Part shown: in pieces, positions 1 through 11,599 of the stretch
How the letters are laid out: each line of letters begins with the position of its first letter
Numbering within the stretch: position 1 is the stretch's first letter
Source of the DNA: Cyrtodaria siliqua
Taxonomy: Eukaryota; Mollusca; Bivalvia; Adapedonta; Hiatellidae
Direction: 5' to 3'
Length of the DNA: 64,000 nt
Assembly: GCA_037043455.1 (NCBI GenBank)
Contig: JAWPHD010000005.1
Location: 496,001 to 560,000, forward strand
The notes under the pieces: model-generated
What the model saw: only the letters and a program-made list of their open reading frames with translations
Told to the model about the DNA's origin: nothing
The model's database searches: none
Made by a program: the position numbers and the translations under genes

Positions 1-985
1 GTTTTAGACGAAAAATCGCCGAAATCTGGAATTATTTTTTAGAAAAATAATGGAATATATTAGAACCAATTTGAATTGATGGAATCTTTCTCGGAACGTA
101 TCTCTACGTGTCCCACCATAAAATTTATGGATCCGATACTTAAATATTGAGATTTTGGGTAAAAATGTTAAAAAAATGAATAAAATCGCTGATTTCTGTA
201 ATACATTGGGGGTATTTAACTAAAAATTAGAAAAATATCTAATACAATAGAAAAAAGAAATATTGTAATATTGTAACCTTTTTGGGCAGGGTAAGGTCCA
301 GTGATTAAACAGAAAAAAGTTCCAAACCGCATGATGTTTGGAAATGCCTTAATTTTGAGGTGAAAAATGTGCATTTTTGTCAAAAATCGTCGGAATCTGG
401 AATTATTTTTAAAATTAGTTTCAACATAAACTTATCAAATTGAAGCAATAGAATGTTGCACAGCATGCATATTCTAGTTTTTCTTTGCATCATATATAAC
501 ATTTCTGCTCAAATATTGGCATTTTAGGGCAAAATGTTGGAAAAAATTACAAAAATCACTGCTTTCTGTAATCCATTGGGGGGTATTAGGTTAAAATCTA
601 GAAACAAATTTAATACAATTGAATAAGGACACATTGTAATATTTTTGGAATAGACAAAGGTCCAATAATTAAGTAGAAAAAAGTCCCGAACCGTATGATG
701 CTTGAAAATGCCTTAATTTTTAGGCGAAAATGTGTATTTTTGTCAAAAATCGACGAAATCTGGAATTATTTTTGAAAATAGTTTTAACATAAACTTATCA
801 AATTGAATTAATATAACTGTTGCACAGCATACATATTCAAGTGTTTCCTGGCATCATGTATAACATATCTGCTGAAATATGTTGGAAAAAAGGACTAAAA
901 TCACTTATTTCTGCAATCCATTGGGGGTATTTGGTTAAAATCTAGAAAAATATATAATACCGGTACAATAGAAAAATAGACTGTA
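1..985. repeat. Left arm of a long fold-back (inverted) repeat
   Basis: This stretch reads as the reverse complement of 2500-3497. The motif AATCGCCGAAATCTGGAATT near 12 returns at about 384 and 750 with small changes, so the arm is built from about 2.7 tandem units of roughly 368 bp. Each unit also holds 'ATTGGGGGTATT' and 'TCCAAACCGCATGATG'-like blocks. The arm runs off the left edge of the window, so its outer end is unseen. No coding potential is credible here. Confidence 0.8.
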
Positions 986-1084
986 AGCTAGTAGGAGTAA
1001 CCCTCACCCCAGGGGGAATTTTGTACACCCTATTTTTCTGAAAGCCCATTATGTGTAGAGCATTCTGGAACATGTCATGTACCA

Positions 1085-1797
1085 ACTGGCGACTTGGACT
1101 TTACCACGTTACCGGCATTTCGAACATGGTACATAGAGCTAGATAAAGTATAAGTTATAAACAGAGAAATAGCGTTGAGCGACCCTCTGCATACGGCCAC
1201 TGGGCCGACCCACATATTTTGCAACACAACGGGACCGGTGGCCAGCTGTCAGCAAAGGTCCCCAGTACATGTGGCACTCGGTCAGTAGTCCATATTAGGG
1301 GAAAGGCTACCCGAGTTCGAGTTTCGAACATGGGACATAGAGCTATATACAGTTATATAGAAGGATATAGCGTTGAACGACCTTCGGCCGACGGCCGCTG
1401 GGCCGACTTACAGATAGGGTGACAAAACGAGACTAGTGGGCAGCCGTCGGCAAAGGTCCCGGCAACGCGTGGCATTCAATCGCTAGGCTGTATCAGGGGT
1501 CTCGAACATGGCACCTAGAGCTATATACAGTATAGTTATATAGAGAGAAATAGCCTTGAGCGACCCACAGCCGACGGCCGCTGGGCCGACCAACAGGTTT
1601 TGTTGACTCAACGGGAACGGTGGCCAGCCTCGGCAAAGGTCCCCGCTACGCGTGGCACTCGGTCGCTAGACCGTATCAGGGGGAGGGCTACCTGAGTTCG
1701 GGCCTCGAACCTGACACCTAGAGCTATATACAGTATAGTTATAGAGAAATAGCTGCTGGGTCGACCTACATATCTTGTGACACAACGGGACCATCTT
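1085..1797. repeat. GC-rich tandem array, about four units of 140-200 bp
   Basis: Repeated landmarks are 'CAACGGGACCGGTGGCCAGC' (about 1224), altered copies at about 1427, 1607 and 1780, and 'TAGAGCTATATACAG', 'GGCCGCTGGGCCGAC' in each unit. Unit lengths fall from about 203 to 181 to 173 bp. The array sits between the fold-back arms and is far richer in G+C than its surroundings. The short reading frames through it (1219-1422, 1608-1835) are products of the repeat. Confidence 0.8.
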
Positions 1798-2125
1798 GGA
1801 CGCCATGTTTGATTTATTTTTATTGTGTTACACATAAATTTCAGCTAGTATACATATGCATATTATACATAGTCTAAAACAGACGAACACCAGTTTTTAC
1901 AGCCACCTATTTGCACTAAAAATAAGTTTGTTTTTGGTAATGAATGTGGTGTAACGTAAATTACAGAATAGTTTCATTAAGTTTGAAGCGCTTCTCAACT
2001 TATATTAATAAAAGTACATGTATTACGTTTTTTACATGGTTTTGATTTAATTTATATTCAACATTTTTAATGTACACATTTTAATTGTTATGTAAGGTAA
2101 CATAGTTTACATGCACGTTACTCAC

Positions 2126-2282
2126 TAAAGCCCAACGCTCATAATTGATGGCACACCTGTCTCATTTTGAAACTTATTGTATGTTCTTTCAGAAAATCAT
2201 ACCCTACAAAATCCCCCATGGGGGAGATTGTGGGGGCTGGGTGGTGGGTGGGGGAGTCTACAGCCAGCTCAAGAACTAGTAC
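2126..2282 (+). repeat. Direct repeat, copy 1 (pairs with 3510-3645)
   Basis: The block beginning 'CTCACTAAAGCCCAACGCTC' and ending near 'CAGCCAGCTCAAGAACTA' is repeated in the same orientation after the right fold-back arm. It contains a G-rich run ('GGGGGCTGGGTGGTGGGTGG'). Confidence 0.75.
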
Positions 2283-2499
2283 ATGATGTGTTGTATTTGT
2301 TCGGGAGGTTCTTTTTATAAAAAAATCCCGTAAGGTATCAGCTAGAGCAGGCTTTAGCAAATAAAATGTCAGCGTGCCATGCACTCCTTGGAAACATATG
2401 ATGGGTCAATGGCAATATCACCAGGTGAGAGTAGGAATTTTCCATAGAAAAAGAAGGTTTTCTGGTATATTATTGCACATTGGACTGCAGAAATGTTAT

Positions 2500-3497
2500 A
2501 AAAAAAAAATTCCGTTCTTTCTTATAATGCACTTTTAATTTTTTTCCAATACCTCAATGTATTACAGTAATCAGCGATTTTAGTCATTTTTTCAACATTT
2601 TGCCCTAAAATATAAATACTTGAGCATATATGTTATATCTGATACAATAAATGACTTAAATATGTATAGTGAGCAACATTTTATTGCTTCAATTTGATAA
2701 GTTTATGTTCAAACTATTTTCAAAAGATAACTCCAGATTCCGTCGATTTTTGACGGAAATACACATTTTTCGCCTGAAAATTAAGGCAATATTTTAAGCA
2801 TCATATGGTTCAGGACTTTTTTCTACTTAATTATTGGACCTTTGTCTATCCAAAATGTTACAATATGTTTTTATTATATTGCAATAAATATTTTTTCTAA
2901 ATTTTAACCCAATACCCCAATGGATTACAGAAATCAGTGATTTTTGTTATTTTTTCCAACATTTTGCCCTAAAATGCCAATATTTGAGCACATATGTTAT
3001 ATATATGATGCCAGGAAAAACTTAAATGTGTATGCTATGCAACATTCCATTGCTTCAATTTGATAAGGTTATGTTCAAACTAATTTTAAAAAATAATTCC
3101 AGATTCCGGCGATTTTTGACAAAAATACACATTTTTCACCCCAAAATTAAGGCATTTCCAAACATCATGCGGTTTGGAACTTTTTTCTGTTTAATCACTG
3201 GAACTTACCCTGCCCAAAAAGGTTATAATATTTCTTTTTTCTATTGTATTAGATATATTTCTAATTTTAGTTAAATACCCCCAATGTATTACAGAAATCA
3301 GCGATTTTATTCAATTTTTTAACATTTTTACCCAAAATCTCAATATTTAAGTATCAGATCCATAAATTATATGGTGGAACACGTAGAGGTGCATTCCGAG
3401 AAAGATTCCATCAATTCAAATTGGTTCTAATATATTCCATTCTTTTTCTAAAAAATAATTCCAGATTTCGGCGATTTTCGTCTAAAAACGCAACGTT
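2500..3497. repeat. Right arm of the fold-back repeat
   Basis: Reverse complement of 1-985, ending with a block around 'CCAGATTTCGGCGATTTTCG' that mirrors the window's first 30 bases. It contains the same roughly 368-bp internal periodicity. A single isolated unit of the same family occurs at 45365-45700. The open frame at 3026-3274 resembles one at 45422-45796 only because both are this repeat. Confidence 0.8.
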
Positions 3498-3509
3498 TTC
3501 CCCCAAAAC

Positions 3510-3645
3510 TCATTAAAGCCCCAACGCTCAGATGGCACACATGTCTCATTTTGAAGCTTAATGTATGTTCTTTCAGAAAATCATAGCCTACAAAATTCCC
3601 CCTGGGGGGGGAGGGGGGTCTACAGCCAGCTCAAGAACTATATGT
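3510..3645 (+). repeat. Direct repeat, copy 2
   Basis: Same orientation as 2126-2282, with the shared blocks 'TGTATGTTCTTTCAGAAAAT' and 'CAGCCAGCTCAAGAACTA'. It abuts the outer end of the right fold-back arm, so it probably belongs to the same composite. The following 3646-3920 is AT-rich with nothing recognisable. Confidence 0.7.
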
Positions 3646-3919
3646 CAAGGTTAACAATTTATAAAATGAGTTTTGGTATGTTTTTTATATATATTATAAA
3701 TATGTAACAAATTAAAATAAAAAATACATAATAATATATAATATACATGTACATATCGGGTACAGAAGACTCACTAAGTTTTCTGAAAGTTTTCTGAAGT
3801 AGAATATGTTTTCTTAGATTGCCATTTTTTTATTCATAAAGTCCATTTTAAAAATGTTCAACTTTCAGCATCTTGATCTTTCAGTTAAATGTTTGTTGTT
3901 TTTTAGTGCGTTTTAATGA

Positions 3920-5534
3920 TTTAAACTATTATTTTCATGTATTTTTGCCACATTTTTGTAAATAAATGTATTTTATTGCTTTTGGTAGCGATACATTTAA
4001 GATATTTATACTGGTATCTGAGTCTGTTTTGTAAAGCGATGATTGAAACGGGTTTATTTAAGTGCTTCGATGAATATCCGTAGAATTTAATTTCTAGTAT
4101 AATTTGTAAATCAGGTGGAGAATAGGCATTTCCAATGTTAAAATAAATAGCTCTTCTGTAAATAGTAATGTAATGTTATGGGCAGATAACCATATTTTAA
4201 CTTGATTTAGAAAAATATGAGTTGCTTGATATGTCCATAACATATTGATTAAAGTTTCTTCTTGTTGGCAGTATGTACACAGAGTATTATCTATAATTGT
4301 ATACAAATATTATTTAGTTAAAATAATTCTATGATTACTATTTATTTGGAACCATTGTACGGATGTACTGTAGTTATTTTTAAAGGTGCATTGTAAATAT
4401 CTTCCCATGTTTCACTATCAATATGGTATATTTGTTCCCATTTTGCCTTTAAAGGTGTATCGTCATTTTCATTAAAAATACTATACATATCTTTACATCC
4501 TGTTGTTGATTTCAATATAGTGCATATATGATATGGCAGTAGAGGATTTTGACATTTTGATTCAATTAGAGTAATATTATATTTCATTAAATACGTTTAA
4601 TTGCATTTACCACACCATTGTATCGAATAAAATGTGTTTCGATTCCAAATCTTTGTTCACATTCCAACTGTTAGAGAAATTTCCCACCGTATTTAAATAG
4701 ATCATTAATATGAATAATTCCTTTCTATACCATGCTTAATAATGGAATGGTTTTGCCTCCAATTAAAATCTCTTCATTTAGAAATATACAGATTTTCAAA
4801 CAGTCCTCTTCAATTGAAGGTTTGTTAATAGTTCGATATGTGTTAAATGATTCTAGTACATCTGCCCAAAACGGATTTATTATTTGTTTTATTAATAAAC
4901 TTAGATGATCGTTTCCTAAGTTTATTATGTCTTTTATAATCATTTGTTCTTCTGTTATATTTATCCAAATTCCTTCTTTTAAGATCATTATTTTTATCCA
5001 TGTAACTTTAGTGGCCATATTAAATGCCTTAAGATTTATCATTTATAACCCGATTTCAAAATAATGTTTGACAAGTACTCTATGTTTATTTTTGAAGGTC
5101 CTTCCCATAAAAAGTTATAAAATAATGAGTTTATTTCTGTAGTGATAATTACATTTGGATTTGGTATTGCGAAACATTAACAGTTTAATATTGGAAGTAA
5201 CAATGCTTTTATAACTGTGTTAATACCCTTCGTTTCCAAATTTTGATGTCTTTCTATCTTTAATATTTTTTTTTGTCATTTATGCTAGAAATTTTGTTTA
5301 AGTCAATATTAAATGTAATTCCTAAAACCTTGAACTCAGTTTTACCCCATGTCAGTTTCCATCTTGTTTTTATTATATCGCTACTGATTTTTTAAACCAA
5401 TCCATATAACTTGTGTGTTATCAAAATTTACTTCAAGACCAGAGTATTTAGCATAATTTGATAATTCCTTAACGGTTTAATTTAGAGCTTGTTGAGATCC
5501 ATCAAGGAAAGCAGAGGTATCACCAGCATACTGG
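3920..5534 (-). pseudogene. LINE (L1/Tx1-like) reverse transcriptase, C-terminal half
   Basis: Reading the minus strand from 5534 downward gives an RT segment starting at QYAGDTSAFLDGS (family consensus QYADDT, so the second catalytic Asp is Gly here). It continues through 'GLEVNFDNTQVIWIG' and 'IGGKTIPL' into the C-terminal region (KWEQIYHIDSETWEDIYNAP, CTYCQQEETLINMLW), which matches the cysteine-bearing tail typical of L1/Tx1-type LINEs. The frame is broken by several stops and shifts, so this is a dead copy. The 5' part of the same LINE lies at 8005-9300, separated by the TIR element 5535-8001. A related 3' end lies on the plus strand at 11600-13085. Clade assignment is from remembered family motifs; 'LINE' is secure, Tx1 versus L1 is not. 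Confidence 0.8.
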
Positions 5535-5610
5535 TAGCCGGTTCGTTTGTTTCTTAGAAGAGAAGATACTTATCTGATTGTTCGTTTCGGACCTCTTATC
5601 TTCTCGGAAG

Positions 5611-5653
5611 CTCTGCCGTCTCTGTCGATTTGAAATAGGAAGAGACGGCAGAG
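5611..5653. repeat. Subterminal 12-bp perfect hairpin
   Basis: CTCTGCCGTCTC at 5611-5622 pairs with GAGACGGCAGAG at 5642-5653 around a 19-nt loop. Subterminal inverted repeats like this are often transposase-binding sites, but that is inference. Confidence 0.7.
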
Positions 5654-6894
5654 AAGAGCAGCAAAGAAGATACGTGAGTGTGAGAATTGTATTTTTTAGA
5701 TTAATTGCAGAGATATCGTTGTCGACAAATGTGTATTGTTGCTATTTAGATAAAATAATTACTGTTGTGCGAAATGTTCAGTATCCCGGTGACATTTGCT
5801 TTAAAACAAGCAAGAAATGGTTGACTATTACGTGAAACACCTACGAAGAAAGTTATTGTTTTTTTTTCCAATGAGTTTTTGGTCATTGTTAAAAAGTTAT
5901 ATAAAGGATGGTTAGATTTACAGGCCCCTGGACCCCAGGCTCAACAGACATACCATACCTATATATTTATAACATATATGCATTTGCCTATGGGTAGATA
6001 CTATTAACATTTATAGCGATCACAACAGTGTGTTTTTATTTGTAAACACTCAATACTAAGATCATGTAGGAAACTTTTTGGTACTGGTAGCTGATAGTTA
6101 CATAATACAAAATACAGACGAACTATGTAGCATTGTTCGGTGGGGTAGCTCAGTTGGTATAGCATTGGGTTAGAACATATTAGGTTAGGGATGGGGAGGG
6201 GTATTTTCAATAAAAAAATCATGGGATCATTTTTAACATTTTGTCCATGTGGGTGCCTTTTCAGTATTTTCCAAGTGGGGGTGGGGGAGGAGGGGTTATG
6301 GAGAAACAAAATAAAATACGGGAGTGTGGGGTGGGGTGGAGGTACCTTATATTTACAATAATATATACTTAGGTAGTGGTGTTCCGAACAATTTGGAGGA
6401 GTATTGGTTGTTTAAGTTATATGACTTGATTATCTTCTGTTATCTAGTCCTGTTTTATAAACATACCGATATTTTGTTTACACTAAGATTATTAATATGA
6501 TCATATTTTATGACATTTTTACCTCAGGTCCCTGAAACTCTGAGATAAACTCGTCAGACCTCGACTCACATGCATCGGTCACTAGTGACTGCAGATTGCA
6601 TACAGAGAATTATATCATTGGATTAAACCTAATATGTGATATCGTTTTCGAGACGTTTAAAAATCCATAAACCATGCAAAACTACATTTAAAGTATTTTT
6701 GCAACAGTTCTACAATTTAGAATGGACGGTTATTTTGTAAACATTTATTTGATATAAACACAAACCAAAATTAATTTAAATATAAACATATTTTAAATAC
6801 GTTCAAATTTAAATTAATATTGGCTACTTTTGGTACAATCAGTTTTGTGCTGTTGGGCCAATTTCTGTAGTGTAAGGAAGCATGCTTTTCTTTC

Positions 6895-6937
6895 GAGAAA
6901 GGAGATCCAGGTTCGAGTTCTGGCGGAAACCCCTTGC
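6895..6937 (+). repeat. tRNA-derived 3'-half fragment
   Basis: 'GGAGATCCAGGTTCGAGTTC' followed by TGGCGGAAACC looks like a tRNA T-arm with a B-box. No matching D-arm or anticodon arm is in place upstream, so this is a relic or SINE fragment and not a gene. Confidence 0.35.
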
Positions 6938-7078
6938 ACACTTACTGAGGTGTACTTATAAAAAAAAAACAGAGCGCAAACAATCAGAACTTTGATAACA
7001 TCATTGGTCACATGTCTATAGTATTAAACAAATTCATTTCATATTCTTTTATTAAACATGTTACATATCATTTCACGT

Positions 7079-7240
<162 letters not shown>

Positions 7241-7630
7241 CATGTTCGAAATGGATCTTACATGCACGTGTTTCTGCCTGCTCAAAGTCACTCTTAAAAT
7301 CACTTTTACTTGCTTGTATGTAGGAAATAGAGATTGCATTTCTCCCATCATTGCTAATGTTTGTATTTATATGCCATACCGACTTTAAATACAATTTTAT
7401 ATCTTCTATCTTGTAAAAAAGGCACATTGTTTACATTTATAAATTCAGTCGAAGACTGATGACAGATATTATCAGATAATACTGGGCTAGTGGGTGATTT
7501 CACGTCTAATAACCTAATTAAACAGAAAAATGTCAGATTCATTATATTGTGTAATTTGCTTTCATGATAAAATTAGATTACCGAGTCACCATATCTATAA
7601 AATGGTAATTTCAAAGTAATAAATGTAGTG

Positions 7631-7840
7631 GAAAACTGTGGTTATTAGGAAATGTAAAGCAAGAAATTACGAAGAGGTTAATTGGCATGTTGTATGTCGA
7701 AAGTTAGCAACAGATGTGTTGCATAAAATATATACTTTTAAGAAATCTGTTCCTTACTTTCGACATGCCACATGCCAATAACCCCACTTCATTTCCTCGG
7801 TTATTAAGAAGCTTTTAATTTTCCTATAATCACAGTCTTT
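7631..7840. repeat. Palindromic MITE-like repeat inside the TIR element
   Basis: The left arm ('ACTGTGGTTATTAGGAAATG' ... 'GGCATGTTGTATGTCGAAAG') is mirrored by the right arm ('CTTTCGACATGCCACATGCC' ... 'CCTATAATCACAGT') with arms of roughly 90 bp and a centre at about 7730. This makes a third level of nesting: palindrome in TIR element in LINE. Confidence 0.75.
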
Positions 7841-8004
7841 CTGTACTTTGATTATTTCTACTTCGGAATGATGCGTGTTCGATTAGTCCCAAATCCTCTA
7901 CCTCTGCCGATGTATGTTCGATTAGAACAGTGCTCTGCCTTCTTCTATCATCTTCTATACTTGGCGCTTCTCTACCCGGAAGAGACCAAACAAACCGGCT
8001 ATGG

Positions 8005-9300
8005 GATAATTTATATTCAGTGTTGCCGATCGGAATATCCTTAATGTTTTTATTATTTTTGATTTTGATAGCTAGAATTCCAGCGCAAAGTATAACAATA
8101 TAAGGCGATGACGGCAGTCACGTCCTATAGTAAAACATGAAGATAAGTTACCTCTCTGACTAACAGCCAGTTTTACATTTTTATGGATCAGTTTCATCCA
8201 TGATATTATTGAACTTCCAAATCCAATGTTTGTTAGAACTTTGCAAATAAAGTTCCAAGAAATAAAGTCAAAAGCTTTTTCAAAATCAATTAATAAGAGT
8301 AAACCAGGTATATTTTTTCTTCTGCATAGTGCATTATATCCTATATAAGCCTTTTATTATCCCCAAGGACCGCCGTGGAACGGTCAGTGGCAAAAAAGGC
8401 CGCTGGAGGTTTAAACCAGGTTCTAGGGTGCACTAAACCTCACACTAACCCTACTGTCAGCCCAGTAAAGACAGTGTAAATAAAGAAATCCCCGCCATGA
8501 ACTATTCTCTAACCAACAAGGTAGCATTAATAGGCAATATAAGTAAAACACAAAGATGCTCATGTATATATAGATAAAAAAATAGCCTAGAAAGTAATGT
8601 AGTGTTTTGATGCTATTAGCTAGAGCACTTGAAGCAATTTTATAAACACAGTTCAATAATGAGATGGGTCTATAGTTTTTAAGATATAAATATCAATATA
8701 TTTCTTCTTTAGTAATACGCGTTATCAGGTAATTATTCCTTCTATTTGTGTCAATGATAATTCACCTTTTTCAAATCCAACATGTATTGATCTTACAACG
8801 AAATATCCTAATTTCTTCCAGAAAACTTTATAAAAATCGGATCCAAATCCTCAAGTACCAGGACTGCGATGCGATTATGTTTCATTGACTTAAGGGCATC
8901 GGAAGCTTGATCAGAAGTAATTTGTCCTTCTAGTTCATTTGACTCATCTTTGTTAAGTTTTGGAATATCATAGTCCTTTTGGTCATTTTCAAGATTAATG
9001 TCATTTAATTCTAAATCTATACAACAATATAACTGTTGATAGAAAAGTTTTGCTTCATCTAATCTAATGGTTCAATTGTACATTTATTTACTAATGAGAA
9101 AAGTATTTCAAACATGAGAAAAAAATCGAGTCTAGCCTATTTAATAGGATGTTTTCTTCTCCATGTATATCGTTTAAGTGCTGGGTAAATTTCTCGATAT
9201 GGATCTATTAAATTAAACTTAACATTTTGGTCTTCACTTAACATAAGCTGAAATGTTGGTCTTTACTTAAAATAAGCTGAATATTATAATTTAATTATCA
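8005..9300 (-). pseudogene. LINE (L1/Tx1-like) endonuclease end and N-terminal RT half
   Basis: Minus-strand reading from about 9250 downward shows a short endonuclease C-terminal stretch (DPYREIYPALKRYTWRRKHP) and a linker. RT motifs follow: YLKNYRPISLLNCVYKIAS (about 8690-8620) and IPGLLLLIDFEKAFDFISW (about 8310-8255), then GCRQG-like sequence in decayed form and IGNTEYKLS ending at 8005. Internal stops and shifts are numerous. A PLE tail (8366-8596) interrupts it between the 'SLLN' and 'DFEKAF' motifs, and the segment that normally joins them is missing. The continuation is at 3920-5534. Confidence 0.75.
8366..8596 (-). mobile_element. PLE (Naiad) 3'-tail fragment inserted in the LINE
   Basis: Shows the tail signature found downstream of the Naiad coding region at 32129-32632: 'GAACGGTCAGTGGC', 'GGTTTAAACC', 'GGGTGCACTAAACCTCAC' and 'TCTAACCAACAAGGTAGCAT', all in minus orientation. 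It lacks the terminal 60-bp module. It is flanked on both sides by LINE RT sequence. Confidence 0.8.
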
Positions 9301-9935
9301 GTTCATTATTTTGATGATTCTGAATTTAGTTTATCTATTCATGTATTCAATATTTGGTTTAAACATATTAAAAGGAAGCATTATTGTTAATACTTTAAAC
9401 AACTGGGTAACAGTAAAGTCCTTTTTAAAAAAAAAAATAAAAAAAATAAAGAAAGGATAAATATTACTTCATAAAAAAGGCAATATTTATGAAAATTACG
9501 GTCAGTAATGAAACATACAGAGACATGGGGAATATGGTAAACTCTTTAAGCAATGGGGTTATTGATTGGATTATAAGCTTTGGAGGAATTGTTAAATGTA
9601 TCATCTGCAACTTGGGGTACAATTAAATGTTTATAAACAGATGGGTTAACCATTCACTAATTGGATTATTTGAGCTAATATATACTAATATGATTTTCTT
9701 TTAAATAATCGGGTCATAGTTTAGGTCAAATGCTGCAAGGGGTATGGTATAGTAAAATGTTATAAACAAATGGTTCAATAATTGGGACATTTGGAGCAAC
9801 AGGTAATATGCAAAGTAATTTTAAACAATAGGTACACATTTTAGGGTCTTGTGAGCTAAAGTGAAAAACTATTTTTAAATATGAACTGCTGCATTACCCA
9901 TACTTGAGTTGAAGTTGCTGTGCGGCTGCCGTAAA
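9301..9935. other. AT-rich, weak degenerate tandem pattern
   Basis: Loose repetition of phrases such as 'TTTAAACAATGGGTTA' and 'AATTGGGACATTTGGAGC' every 80-100 bp suggests an eroded tandem array. No gene is visible. Confidence 0.35.
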
Positions 9936-10085
9936 CATGTATTCTCACTGTGAATCAGTAGCGTTATTACTTCCAGTTCCTGTTTGCTTATCGGGCCCGT
10001 TCATTGTGGCTGTAAAGACGAAATTCATGTAAGTCGTTACCAGGGTCGTGAGAGGTGTTGCATTGTATTCTACCTCAGTCAAGCA
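9936..10085 (+). repeat. Dispersed repeat, copy 1 (pairs with 17468-17615)
   Basis: Shared order of blocks: 'GAATCAGTAGCGTTATTACT', 'GGGCCCGTTCATTGTGGCTG', 'GGTGTTGCATTGTATTCTACC'-like. The second copy is about 75 percent similar by eye. Family unknown. Confidence 0.5.
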
Positions 10086-11089
10086 ATATACATGAAGATT
10101 GATAATTATAATGACAAAAGTGATTATGAAAATTGTCGATAATGATGGTGTCGTTGATGATAATGATCATCATGTGTTTTTTTGTATTATCTTGAACAAT
10201 GATCAGTTGCCATATTACGTGTATTGCACTAATTGTGCAAGAACGTGTGGATCGACCTTTAATTGGCAATATAATATGTTTAAACCAATCTCATTGAGTC
10301 TGATACTTTCACTTGTGTTTGTATTCGTGACGCCCAAGGGATTTCCTATTTTAGTGTTTATTTTCAAAACAAGCTGCATATTTAGACGTAGACAATGAGT
10401 GTATGTTATCTAAAGTACGGTCAAAGACACATAGTCGGAATCTATGGTCTATACACTGTAGATTTCAATATATAATCCTTTAACTATAAAATCAAAATAC
10501 AAGTAACGGTCAAGTATATGGTTTGTTTTACACTGGTTGTTTTATTTTAAGATTTTTTGTTGAATTTTAGGATAAACATTTTAAAAACATTGCAATTTGT
10601 GTATGTAGCGATATAGACCTTTGGCAATATCTTTCCTTATTTGCCTTAAACTATATATACATCGTTATAGCGTGTCGGTTAGTATGTGTTTGTATTCAGT
10701 TGTATAATCTTAAAATGAGAATATATTATGTATATTGTCATATTTTCAGACAAAATGTTCTTAAAAATATAGGCGAATATATTAATAATAAACTTGTCAT
10801 GTGTTATTTGCCACAATATGTAAATTCACAATGCAATTGTCATTTTGCTGCATTACATTCAGTAATGGTTTGGAATTTTATGCTGAACCCTGTGCATTAC
10901 CATCATAATCTTGCATCACCTTAAGAAAGATTATGAAACAGAATAACTACATGTATAAACAACAGCATAACGTTTACACATGGAGTGGTATTAAAAAAGC
11001 ATCTTAAGGTAAATATTTGTCGTTCATGCCTTGATAGTTTTCTGTGTATGTGTACAGATATATGTTATAGTTTGTCACAATGTGAACTT
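10086..11089. other. No recognisable gene
   Basis: AT-rich sequence. The short frames at 10099-10398 and 10700-10924 show no family resemblance, no splice context and low-complexity composition. I see no repeat or RNA here. Confidence 0.5.
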
Positions 11090-11365
11090 GTCCTGTCCAC
11101 TGTCCTGTTTTAATGGGATGACAGTTGGGTAAGTGTGAGGTTTGGTTCACCCCAGAACTGGTTTAAACCCCCAGTGGCCTACTTTGCCACTGACCGTTCC
11201 AAGGCGGTATACCTATTTTAACCCTTTGTGTTAGTGATGTCGTTTGCATTTTTTATTACTTTTGCCTTCTTGTTTGTCTGTTTGCGAGTTTGTTTCTGTG
11301 TTTTGTGGTTGACTGTCCTCCTTGAATGCTACTTTCCCTGTCCGATCTTTTTATATTTCTTTGTG
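11090..11365 (+). mobile_element. PLE (Naiad) 3'-tail fragment
   Basis: Begins at 'CACTGTCCTGTTTTAATGGG' and runs through 'GGTTTAAACCCCCAGTGGCC', 'TGCCACTGACCGTTCCAAGG' and 'TGGTTGACTGTCCTCCTTGA' to the terminal 'CTTTCCCTGTCCGATCTTTT'. Collinear with 32360-32632. It is 5'-truncated, as expected for a retrotransposed tail. Confidence 0.85.
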
Positions 11366-11599
11366 TATGCACTCTTTCTATGAGTATATTATACTTTTCA
11401 AACCAAGTGTTTATTCTTTTTTATGGTAAAGTACCTGAATACCATGACCATCGATAATAATTGCATCACTTTGCACAATAAGTTATTATAAGCAGCTTGT
11501 ACTGGAATTAAAATTCCGTCCACATATCTAGGTATTTCTTTGGATTTTCTTTTTGGAATTTGTTTGATGTCATATATTATGATTCACATGGCGGCTGCA

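Noticed and set aside
3026..3274. Frame resembling one at 45422-45796, suggestive of a conserved small protein
   Set aside because: Both lie in the same non-coding fold-back repeat, whose other copies do not keep the frame open.
6138..6180. tRNA gene starting GGGGTAGCTCAGTTGGTATAG
   Set aside because: Only an A-box-like segment is present; no B-box, T-arm or acceptor closure follows.
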